Assembly (NCBI GenBank): GCA_013698305.1
Contig: JACCVC010000100.1
Span: forward strand, 1-5,052
DNA from: Chloroflexia bacterium
GTDB taxonomy: Bacteria > Chloroflexota > Chloroflexia > Thermomicrobiales > UBA6265
Reading direction: 5' to 3'
Length of the DNA stretch: 5,052 nt
Part shown: piece after piece, positions 1-5,052 of the stretch
Numbering within the stretch: position 1 is the stretch's first letter
Layout of the letters: each line of letters starts with the position of its first letter
Translations under genes and position numbers: made by a program
The notes under the pieces: generated by a model
Told to the model about the DNA's origin: nothing
What the model saw: the letters and a program-made list of their open reading frames with translations, nothing else
The model's database searches: none

Positions 1-2
1 TC

Positions 3-254
3 ATTTCCGATCCGTTAGTGGAGGATTCAAGCTTCATCGGCTATTCCCTTCTCTCGGGCGAGATTGCTGTCGACGGCGCCGACTCCTGGACCGGTGACCT
101 GGTCCTTGCACAGACCGAGGGCGATGGCGTGATTGCGTTCTTCGACGGCCCATTCACTCTTCCGGCATCACGCATTCCGGTCGTGCCGGCCGACCAGCTT
201 GCGATTGGGGCGACAATCCCCGAATCGTCGTCAGCGGCGACTCCCGCGCCATGA
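3..254 (+). CDS. C-terminal end of an unidentified protein (5' end outside window)
   Basis: The reading frame is open from the left edge and stops with TGA at 252-254, so this is the last ~83 residues of a longer protein. A GTG at 18 could be read as a start, but the frame is open upstream (ISDPL before it) and no Shine-Dalgarno sequence precedes it, so I treat the gene as 5'-partial. The visible part is acidic and beta-rich in character (for example DSWTGDLVLAQTEGDGVIAF), then SRIPVVPADQL and a short Ser/Ala/Pro tail ending in ATPAP. There is no transmembrane segment and no cysteine. The spacing of short hydrophobic strands and the IPVVPADQL end faintly recall a PRC-barrel or a secreted beta domain, but this is too weak to assign. 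It lies 46 bp upstream of the next gene on the same strand, so co-transcription is possible. Function unknown. Confidence 0.6.
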   Translation: MSDPLVEDSSFIGYSLLSGEIAVDGADSWTGDLVLAQTEGDGVIAFFDGPFTLPASRIPVVPADQLAIGATIPESSSAATPAP

Positions 255-289
255 CCAGAGATTGCCCTCTCGCTATCGCGACTACGAAT

Positions 290-296
290 GGAGGAG
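290..296 (+). promoter_or_regulatory. Shine-Dalgarno site of the four-helix membrane protein
   Basis: GGAGGAG lies a few bases before the ATG at 301 (GGAGG ends at 294, leaving a 6-base spacer). It decides the start at 301 over the longer in-frame opening from 133, whose extra 56 residues are arginine-rich and overlap the preceding gene in another frame. Confidence 0.8.
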
Positions 297-300
297 AGTG

Positions 301-765
301 ATGACTCGGGAACGATGGCTCAGTATCGGAAGCGTCGCGGCAGCCCTGGGTGGTCTCAGCTGGCTGGCAAAGGTGGCCGTCATCATCGCGACTGATGGCG
401 AGGTGACCGACGAGGGCGCCGCGGCATTCTTCTACCTTCTTGGTGTGGCGCTCATGGTCATAGGGTCAACGGCCGTCGGCGCCATGCTGGCGGGCCGCCG
501 GATGCGGCTGGTGCTCGTTGCTGCCATTGCGCTTTCGCCAATCATCTTCTTCATCTCATACGCCATCCTGGACGGCATTGCCAAACCGATGGTGGGTGAC
601 CGGGGCCCTGCATATGCTGAGAACGAAGCGGGCATCCTGATTACAGGACTGGCCTGGCTCATTCTCGGCATGGGCCTCTTCAGGACCGCCCACCGATCAG
701 ATGACGCCAGGCCGATCGTCCGCCCGCGCGTAGCGTCTGACTCGGGTACAGTGGTGATACCGTAG
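301..765 (+). CDS. small four-helix integral membrane protein, unknown function
   Basis: This 154-residue protein has four hydrophobic segments, at about residues 7-30, 40-64, 69-90 and 110-127, so it should sit in the cytoplasmic membrane. The loops are short: TDGEVTDEG after helix 1, an arginine pair (GRRMR) after helix 2, and a ~20-residue polar stretch between helices 3 and 4. By the positive-inside rule the GRRMR loop and the arginine-containing C-tail (RTAHRSDDARPIVRPR, from about 128) are cytoplasmic. The start at ATG 301 has a strong Shine-Dalgarno. I do not recognise a named family. It lies directly upstream of a sensor histidine kinase gene (about 35 bp from its preferred start), so it may share the transcript and could serve as an accessory membrane component of that signalling system. 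This is inference from position only. It could equally be an unrelated DUF-type membrane protein. Confidence 0.8.
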   Translation: MTRERWLSIGSVAAALGGLSWLAKVAVIIATDGEVTDEGAAAFFYLLGVALMVIGSTAVGAMLAGRRMRLVLVAAIALSPIIFFISYAILDGIAKPMVGDRGPAYAENEAGILITGLAWLILGMGLFRTAHRSDDARPIVRPRVASDSGTVVIP

Positions 766-787
766 GTGAGTTGGCCCGGGTATCGCC
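753..787 (+). repeat. imperfect inverted repeat between membrane protein and histidine kinase genes
   Basis: GGTGATACC (753-761) and GGTATCGCC (779-787) are inverted copies with one T/G position, which would be a G-U wobble in RNA. They give a 9-bp stem with a 17-base loop. The repeat spans the TAG stop of the four-helix gene (763-765) and ends a few bases before the putative Shine-Dalgarno (792-795) of the histidine kinase. It has no U-tract, so a simple intrinsic terminator is unlikely. An operator or an mRNA hairpin is possible, and so is chance. Confidence 0.35.
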
Positions 788-800
788 GGTCGGAGATGCG

Positions 801-2888
801 GTGGAATGCGGCATGGATAGCAAGGGCGCAAAACTCATGTTCCGCTTGGCATGGCTCCTCTGGATAGCCAGTGTCGCTGGCGCCGCCTTATCGCTGGGCC
901 TGGCCGCCGTGAACGGCGCGGCCCAGCGCGAGACCGGTCTGGTCGAGGCGGGCGGCAACGCTGGGCTGACCATCGCGTTCGGAACCGTGGGCGCGCTCGT
1001 CGCGGTCCGTCACGTCCGCAATCCGATTGGCTGGTTGCTCATCGCGCTCGGATGCGCCTTCGCTCTCCATGGTTTTGCTCAGGAGTACACCGCCTACGTC
1101 TTCGTGGAGAGGCCGGGCGTGCTGTGGGGCGGCGAGGCGGTCGCATGGCTCAAGGCGTTCAAGGGCGAGGTCACCGTGATCGGCCTCTTCGCCCTCGTGC
1201 TCCTGTACTTTCCGAACGGTCGGCTTCCCTCGCCGGCCTGGCGGATCGTCACATGGATCACCGTGGCGGGCATCGGGCTGTCGATGCTCGCCGCCTTTCG
1301 CCCGGGCCCGTTCCGCAACGCTTCCTACCCTCCGTCGGTTACCAATCCGCTCGGCGTCCCGGGCGGCGATACCGTCTTCGGCGCCGCGGAGGCGCTCGGG
1401 ACGATGCTGATGCTTGTCACGCTCATGCTGGCGATTGGCTCGACCGTACCCCGGTTCCGCCGCGCCGACGGCAGCGAGCGGCGGCAGCTCGAGTGGCTCG
1501 TCCTCGGTGGCGCCGCGGTCGTCGCCTTCATGGTAGGCACCCAGTTCGTGTTCAGCGTGCCGGATACAGTTGAGGAACCCCTGTTCTATCTCGCCTTCGC
1601 GGCGCTGCCCACCGCCATCGGCATCGCCATCCTCAAGCACGACCTCTATGACGTCGACCTCGTCCTCAGCCGGACACTCGTCTGGGGCAGCCTGACCGCG
1701 TTCGTCGTCGGGACCTACGTGGTGGTGGTCGGCTTTCTGGGCACGCTCGTCCACGCTCGGGGCGACCTCGTTCCGTCCCTCGTCGCCACCGGACTCATCG
1801 CGCTTCTCTTCCATCCGCTACGCGACCGGGTGCAGCGGCTCGTCAACCGCTTCGTCTACGGGGATCGTGACGATCCCTACGCTGTCGTCTCCCGCCTCGG
1901 CCGACGGCTGGAGGCAACGCTGGCGCCGGAAGCGGTGCTGCCGACGATCGTCGAGACCGTCGCCGAGGCGCTGAAGCTGCCATACGTCGCCATCGCGCTG
2001 CGCCAGGGCCAGACGCTGAGCGTTGCCGCCGCATATGGCACTCCGAGCCCTGACCTCCTCAACCTGCCACTCATCTACCAAACAGAGCCGGTGGGACAGC
2101 TCTCGCTCGCGCCCCGCGCCCCCGGCGACACCTTCACGCGCGCCGACCGCCGGCTCCTGGAAGACCTGGCCTGGCAGGTTGGCGCCGCCGCTTACGCTGT
2201 CCGCCTGACCGGAGAGGTTCAGCGTTCCCGGGAACGACTGGTCACGGCGCGTGAGGAGGAGCGCCGCCGGCTCCGTCGCGATCTGCACGACGGCGTCGGC
2301 CCTTCGCTGGCGGGCATCACGCTCAAGCTCGACGCGGCGCGCAACCTGCTTCCGCGCGATCCCGGCGCGGTCGATGCGCTCCTCGGTGAGTTGAAGACCC
2401 AGACCCAGGCCGCGATCGCTGACGTACGGAGGGCCGTCTACGACCTGCGGCCACCGGCACTCGACGAACTCGGCCTCGTCCCGGCGCTGCGCGTGCACGC
2501 CGCGCGCCTGGAGGGGGAGGGTTTGCACATTGTCGTCGACACTCCGAATACGCTCCCTGCATTGCCCGCCGCCGTCGAGGTAGCCGTCTACCGCATCACG
2601 CTTGAAGCGTTGACCAACGTCGTGCGACACGCCTCGGCACGGACGTGTCGTGTGCGGCTGACGCTGTCCGGCGACTGCCTCGTGGTCGAGCTGACAGACG
2701 ATGGACGAGGCATACCAGCGGATGTTCGCGCGGGGGTGGGGCTGACGGCGATGCGGGAGCGGACGGCGGAGCTTGGCGGCACGCTCCAGATCGGATCGAC
2801 GCCGGACGAGGGATGCCGGGTCACGGCAAGCTTGCCTCTCCCGTCGGCGCCAGACGATGGCCGTTATTCACCTGAAAGCCAAGGCTGA
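801..2888 (+). CDS. multi-pass membrane GAF sensor histidine kinase (NarL/HisKA_3 type)
   Basis: Sensor kinase of 695 residues that autophosphorylates on histidine and passes the phosphate to the adjacent response regulator. About ten hydrophobic segments fill residues 16-338, with the family signatures NPIGWLL (about 74-80), FPNGRLPSPAWR (137-148), RFRRADGSERRQLEWL (218-233), LKHDLYDVDLVLSRT (278-292) and VQRLVNRFVYGDRDDPY (344-360). A GAF-like cytoplasmic domain follows (about 364-475), then a charged coil and the H-box RRDLHDGVGPSL with His496. The HisKA_3 end motif YDLRPPALDELGL is at 547-559. The HATPase domain has an N-box (EALTNVVRHA, Asn606), a G1 box (DDGRGIP, 633-639) and a G2 box (GVGL, 645-648), so the catalytic core looks intact. 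The proline at H+5 replaces the Gln/His of DxxxQ/H phosphatase motifs. I prefer GTG 801 because GGAG (792-795) lies 5 bases upstream. ATG 813, ATG 837 or TTG 771 are alternatives and alter only the extreme N-terminus. The stop overlaps the regulator start (TGATG). The signal is unknown. Confidence 0.93.
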   Translation: MECGMDSKGAKLMFRLAWLLWIASVAGAALSLGLAAVNGAAQRETGLVEAGGNAGLTIAFGTVGALVAVRHVRNPIGWLLIALGCAFALHGFAQEYTAYVFVERPGVLWGGEAVAWLKAFKGEVTVIGLFALVLLYFPNGRLPSPAWRIVTWITVAGIGLSMLAAFRPGPFRNASYPPSVTNPLGVPGGDTVFGAAEALGTMLMLVTLMLAIGSTVPRFRRADGSERRQLEWLVLGGAAVVAFMVGTQFVFSVPDTVEEPLFYLAFAALPTAIGIAILKHDLYDVDLVLSRTLVWGSLTAFVVGTYVVVVGFLGTLVHARGDLVPSLVATGLIALLFHPLRDRVQRLVNRFVYGDRDDPYAVVSRLGRRLEATLAPEAVLPTIVETVAEALKLPYVAIALRQGQTLSVAAAYGTPSPDLLNLPLIYQTEPVGQLSLAPRAPGDTFTRADRRLLEDLAWQVGAAAYAVRLTGEVQRSRERLVTAREEERRRLRRDLHDGVGPSLAGITLKLDAARNLLPRDPGAVDALLGELKTQTQAAIADVRRAVYDLRPPALDELGLVPALRVHAARLEGEGLHIVVDTPNTLPALPAAVEVAVYRITLEALTNVVRHASARTCRVRLTLSGDCLVVELTDDGRGIPADVRAGVGLTAMRERTAELGGTLQIGSTPDEGCRVTASLPLPSAPDDGRYSPESQG

Positions 2889-3559
2889 TGGCTGAGAATC
2901 CCCCGCCGATCCGCATCCTGATCGCGGACGACCACACCCTGTTTCGGGACGGCCTACGCGCACTCCTCGGCTCAGTCGCCGACACCGAGGTTATTGGCGA
3001 GGCCGCCTCGGGCGAGGAGGCAATCGTCCAGGTTGCCTCGCTGTCACCCCACGTTGTGCTGATGGACATACAGATGCCCGGCATGAACGGGATCGAGGCG
3101 ACGTTGCGTATCCTTCAGGCGAACCCGGCGGTCGGGATTGTTGTGCTCACGATGTTCGAGGATGATGACTCGGTCTTTGCCGCGATGCGGGCCGGAGCGC
3201 GCGGCTACGTTCTCAAGGGCGCGGACCAGGCGGAGATGCTGCGCGCCATCCGCGCCGTCGCAAGCGGCGAAACAATCTTCGGCCCGGCCATCGCTCACCG
3301 GCTACTTGCCTTTTTCGCGGCGAAGCCGTCCACGCCTCCGCTGCCGTTTCCTGACCTCACCAACCGTGAACGAGAGATTCTCGACCTGATCGCCGCCGGT
3401 CACGCCAACGCCGAGATCGCCAACCGCCTCTACCTCAGTCCGAAGACCGTCCGCAACCACGTCTCCAGCATCTTCAGCAAGCTTCAGGTTGCCGACCGCG
3501 CCCAGGCCATCGTCAGAGCTCGCGAAGCTGGCTTGGGACATGGGATGAAATCCGTTTGA
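2888..3559 (+). CDS. NarL/FixJ-family response regulator (receiver plus LuxR-type HTH)
   Basis: This 223-residue transcription factor is the partner of the preceding kinase. The receiver domain (about 8-125) has all the key residues: the acidic pair Asp14-Asp15, phosphoacceptor Asp60 in VVLMDIQMPGMNG, Thr88 in VVLTMF, and Lys110 in GYVLKG. A proline-rich linker (about 146-155) leads to a LuxR/GerE helix-turn-helix domain (about 156-214), with LTNREREILDLIAAGHANAEIA and recognition-helix region LSPKTVRNHVSSIFSKL. The length is typical for the family. The ATG at 2888 shares its A with the kinase TGA. The upstream AAGG (2881-2884) is only 3 bases away, so translation probably depends on coupling to the kinase. 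Phosphorylation at Asp60 is expected to promote dimerisation and DNA binding. The target genes cannot be read from the window; the membrane protein, kinase and regulator transcript itself is a common kind of target, but I see no clear operator. Confidence in the family is very high. Confidence 0.96.
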   Translation: MAENPPPIRILIADDHTLFRDGLRALLGSVADTEVIGEAASGEEAIVQVASLSPHVVLMDIQMPGMNGIEATLRILQANPAVGIVVLTMFEDDDSVFAAMRAGARGYVLKGADQAEMLRAIRAVASGETIFGPAIAHRLLAFFAAKPSTPPLPFPDLTNREREILDLIAAGHANAEIANRLYLSPKTVRNHVSSIFSKLQVADRAQAIVRAREAGLGHGMKSV

Positions 3560-3575
3560 CTGGCGTGCGCATTGG

Positions 3576-4052
3576 TTACTTGAGCGCGACGAGGATCTCG
3601 GCCTTTACCAACTCGGGTGTGCTGTCGGGTTGGTAGATCTCCAGATCAAAGGTGCAGGCGCGGTCGAGGTCGGTCTCCTGAACTGCCCGCCACGTCTCGG
3701 GGATCGCCGTGTCCGATGGCCCTTCGACCGGGAAGCGCGCGTATCGCTGGAACGGCACCTCGATCCCCTCCAGACCCTTCGGTACCTGATGAAGCGATGT
3801 TACCCGCAGGCCGATGGTCAGCGTATAGTCGCCGGACGCGTCCGACTCGTAATCGTGATAGATCGCCACCACCTCGCCCGAGACGTGCGGGTTCGGAACC
3901 CGTTTGCCGACATCGAGGTCGGCAAAGGTCTGCCATAACTGTCCGATCGGGCCTTGACCGGGTTCCGCCTCTATCTGCGACTGATTCGAGGTCCGGATGC
4001 TCGCTCCGACCACGCGCAAGGCGGGAACTTCGACGATTTCGGGACTGGTCAT
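3576..4052 (-). CDS. stand-alone GyrI-like / AraC effector-binding-domain protein
   Basis: This 158-residue cytoplasmic protein resembles the ligand-binding module of the GyrI/SbmC, Rob and BmrR group (stand-alone forms include YdeE-like and Cass2 proteins). The pattern fits: an N-terminal strand PEIVEVPALRVVGASIRTSN (4-23), the helix GPIGQLWQTFADLDVG (34-49), the strand region IYHDYESDASGDYTLTIG (64-81), the core strand VPFQRYARFPVEGP (99-112), and a terminal strand containing ACTFDLEIYQPD (132-143). There is no helix-turn-helix, so it does not act as a DNA-binding regulator alone. Members bind small, often cationic or aromatic, compounds or a protein partner. Aromatic and acidic residues (Trp40, Phe43, Tyr104, Phe107, Glu110, Trp121) could line such a pocket, but the ligand is unknown. 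The start is ATG with GAGGAGG (4061-4067 on the + map) 8 bases upstream. It is 42 bp downstream of the proline-rich gene on the same strand. The assignment rests on pattern, not on a search. Confidence 0.82.
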   Translation of the reverse strand: MTSPEIVEVPALRVVGASIRTSNQSQIEAEPGQGPIGQLWQTFADLDVGKRVPNPHVSGEVVAIYHDYESDASGDYTLTIGLRVTSLHQVPKGLEGIEVPFQRYARFPVEGPSDTAIPETWRAVQETDLDRACTFDLEIYQPDSTPELVKAEILVALK

Positions 4053-4060
4053 GGCCGATG

Positions 4061-4067
4061 CCTCCTC
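4061..4067 (-). promoter_or_regulatory. Shine-Dalgarno of the GyrI-like gene
   Basis: On the - strand GAGGAGG precedes the ATG at 4052 by 8 bases. This strong site fixes the start and indicates the gene is well translated in its own right. Confidence 0.8.
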
Positions 4068-4094
4068 GATGCGCTTCGTACACAGCGCGGGGTG

Positions 4095-4538
4095 CTATTC
4101 GCCTGGGGCAGGCTCGTTCGTGCTCGAGGTGGCGCCCAGCGCAGCGATCTCCGCGCTCGGTTGACGGGCGCCATCGGCCAGGGCATAGCCGGGGGTGGGG
4201 CGCAGGGGCGTGCGCAGGGCAGGGGTGGCCTTGCGAAGCTCCTCGTAGCTCACCGGCGCCTGCTCGAAGCGAGCGGGGTCGTCCTCGTTGCCGTCCCTGG
4301 GCGCGAATATCCGCATGATATGTTGCGCCGATCCGCGTTCCGTGGTCGGGATGTTTCGGACGCCGGGCTGGCTGGGCGGCGGCACCGGCAGCTCTGTCTC
4401 GCCGGGGATGTTAGAGCGATCCGGAACCTGGCCTGGGATTTGAGGAGACCATGACGCCCCCGGCGCCTCCGGGATGTTGGCTCGCGCGACGTCGCGCGGG
4501 TCGCCGGGCCTGGCATATTTTCGTATCGAGAATGCCAT
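4095..4538 (-). CDS. proline-rich, probably disordered protein with spaced NIP motifs, unknown
   Basis: I do not recognise this 147-residue protein. It contains 24 prolines (16%), no cysteine, no signal peptide and no membrane segment, and most of it looks intrinsically disordered. The tripeptide Asn-Ile-Pro occurs three times (about residues 21, 43 and 62), each after an Arg/Ser/Ala context (RANIPEAPG, RSNIPGETELP, VRNIPTTERG). The only stretches that look able to fold are the N-terminus (AFSIRKYARP), QHIMRIFAPRD (72-82) and a short helix SYEELRKA (97-104). Codon use is GC3-rich in this frame throughout, including over low-complexity parts, which supports real coding. ATG 4538 is preferred. 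AGGAG is 12 bases upstream (4551-4555 on the + map), a rather long gap. A TTG at 4598 would add 20 residues but sits inside a stem-loop and lacks a well-spaced Shine-Dalgarno. It ends 42 bp before the GyrI-like gene and probably shares its transcript. It may be an adaptor or scaffold-type protein, but that is speculation. Confidence 0.68.
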   Translation of the reverse strand: MAFSIRKYARPGDPRDVARANIPEAPGASWSPQIPGQVPDRSNIPGETELPVPPPSQPGVRNIPTTERGSAQHIMRIFAPRDGNEDDPARFEQAPVSYEELRKATPALRTPLRPTPGYALADGARQPSAEIAALGATSSTNEPAPGE

Positions 4539-4573
4539 GATTGCGATGTACTCCTGATAGTAGATGTTGCGCA

Positions 4574-4618
4574 GAAAAGGCTTGCCACGTTGATTCAACT
4601 CTCAGTTTACCAGCCTTC
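4574..4618 (-). terminator. stem-loop after the methyltransferase gene, possible weak terminator
   Basis: Read on the - strand, AAGGCT (from 4617-4612) pairs with AGCCTT (4582-4577) and is followed by more T residues (TTTTC in total). The 29-base loop contains a second small hairpin, GTTG-AAT-CAAC (4599-4589). It lies 14 bases beyond the methyltransferase TAG (4632-4634), where an intrinsic terminator would be expected. The stem is short and only half G/C, and the loop is long, so this is a tentative call. The surrounding 93-bp gap (4539-4631) is more AT-rich than its neighbours and could also hold the promoter of the two downstream - strand genes. I found no convincing -35/-10 pair. Confidence 0.3.
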
Positions 4619-4631
4619 ATGGTCGCGGCCC

Positions 4632-5052
4632 CTACGAAACCGCATGCCGTGCGGTCAAGGGCTCCAGTACCAGCAGATGAAAGACCCCGAAGAAGCGCGT
4701 CTGGTGATCCACGACCGTGAACCCCATGTCACGCACCATCTGATCGGTGGCGCGGTCGAGGTGGCACCCCATCTGCCGTTGCTGTAGCGGGCTGAGCAGT
4801 CGCTGTGTGCCGGCGAGGAGCCGATTGTGGGCGCGAACGTGTTCGAGGATGACGATCCGTCCGTCAGGTCGAGCAACCCGCGACATCTCCCGCAGCGTCC
4901 CTTCCGGATCGGGCACGGTGCAGAGCAGCAGGCTGGTCGTGACCGTGTCGAACGTCGCATCTCCAAAGGGAAGTGCGCTGGCGTCGACCTGATTGAATGT
5001 GACCGGCCTGTCGACAATCGCCTCATGCCGTCGCGCCTCTTCGAGCATGCCG
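4632..5052 (-). CDS. class I SAM-dependent methyltransferase, UbiE/METTL7-like (5' end outside window)
   Basis: The C-terminal ~139 residues of a SAM-dependent methyltransferase are visible. The frame stays open through the right edge, so the N-terminal glycine-rich SAM motif (motif I) is missing from view. Counting from the Met at 5048, MLEEARRH (1-8) is the helix that normally follows the acidic ribose-binding residue. NQVDASALPFGDATFDTVTT (19-38) holds the adenine-contact Asp and motif II, then LREMSRVARPDGRIVILEHV (52-71) is the post-motif strand typical of Methyltransf_11. EHVRAHN...Q...SP...MGCHLDRAT (69-101) and MGF (108-110) match the pattern of METTL7-like and UbiE/phospholipid-type methyltransferases. 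Met5048 is internal, not the start, because the residues before it are in frame and the domain would lack motif I. The substrate cannot be told. Small-molecule, thiol, quinone or lipid methylation are all possible. It is the most upstream visible gene of the - strand cluster. Confidence 0.88.
   Translation of the reverse strand, partial: GMLEEARRHEAIVDRPVTFNQVDASALPFGDATFDTVTTSLLLCTVPDPEGTLREMSRVARPDGRIVILEHVRAHNRLLAGTQRLLSPLQQRQMGCHLDRATDQMVRDMGFTVVDHQTRFFGVFHLLVLEPLTARHAVS

Noticed and set aside
133..300. N-terminal extension of the four-helix membrane protein from an upstream start
   Set aside because: The 56 extra residues are arginine- and serine-rich and overlap the preceding gene in another frame. 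A strong Shine-Dalgarno sits at 290-296 for ATG 301.
888..1814. Long open frame (308 codons) on the - strand opposite the kinase membrane region
   Set aside because: It lies wholly antisense to a kinase with clear family signatures. Its translation is a charged, low-complexity run (many Glu, Arg, Asp, Gly) typical of the shadow of a GC3-biased gene.
1818..2630. Open frame of 270 codons on the - strand opposite the GAF and HisKA region
   Set aside because: It is antisense to the intact H-box and GAF coding sequence, contains no recognisable domain, and the kinase frame explains the codon bias.
3617..4454. Two overlapping + strand open frames (3617-4318 and 3954-4454)
   Set aside because: They are opposite the GyrI-like and proline-rich genes. 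The translations are Arg/Gly/Pro-rich shadows without motifs or convincing ribosome sites.
4539..4598. TTG 4598 as the start of the proline-rich protein
   Set aside because: The codon falls within the inner hairpin of the stem-loop and lacks a well-spaced Shine-Dalgarno. The ATG at 4538 has AGGAG upstream, though at a long 12-base spacing, so some doubt remains.
4411..4620. 69-codon - strand frame starting at ATG 4620
   Set aside because: It is out of frame with the proline-rich gene that covers most of it, is arginine-rich towards its end, and has no Shine-Dalgarno at a suitable distance.
1..5052. CRISPR array, tRNA, insertion sequence, integrase or defence system
   Set aside because: I looked on both strands and saw no regularly spaced repeats, cloverleaf-like segment, transposase motif or terminal inverted repeats. 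The genes present are signalling and metabolic types.

Overview
The window is about 5 kb of GC-rich bacterial DNA. It carries six protein-coding genes plus the tail of a partial one at each edge counted among seven in total: four on the + strand (about 1-3560) and three on the - strand (about 3576-5052), which converge. High GC at third codon positions, GTG/TTG start candidates, and a multi-membrane-pass GAF histidine kinase with NPIGWLL, FPNGRLPSPAWR and HDGVGPSL signatures suggest Chloroflexota (Thermomicrobia-like) or, less likely, Actinomycetota. This placement is inference from protein style; there is no rRNA or other marker gene.

The + strand starts with the 3' end of an unidentified gene (to 254). 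It is followed by a small four-helix membrane protein (301-765), a 695-residue integral-membrane GAF sensor histidine kinase (about 801-2888) and its NarL/FixJ-type response regulator (2888-3559). Kinase and regulator share one base at TGATG and are almost certainly co-translated. Together they form a complete phosphorelay: membrane or cytoplasmic signal, kinase His496, regulator Asp60, LuxR-type DNA binding. The four-helix protein may be an accessory membrane partner, but only its position supports that.

The - strand reads inward from the right edge. It holds the C-terminal part of a class I SAM-dependent methyltransferase (UbiE/METTL7-like, 4632 to beyond 5052), an unrecognised proline-rich, probably disordered protein with three spaced NIP motifs (4095-4538), and a stand-alone GyrI/AraC-effector-binding-like protein (3576-4052). 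The last two are 42 bp apart and probably share a transcript. A stem-loop just after the methyltransferase stop may separate it from them.

No tRNA, rRNA, CRISPR array, insertion sequence, integrase or attachment site was seen. The two-component pair is an ordinary type. The least explained item is the proline-rich NIP-motif protein.
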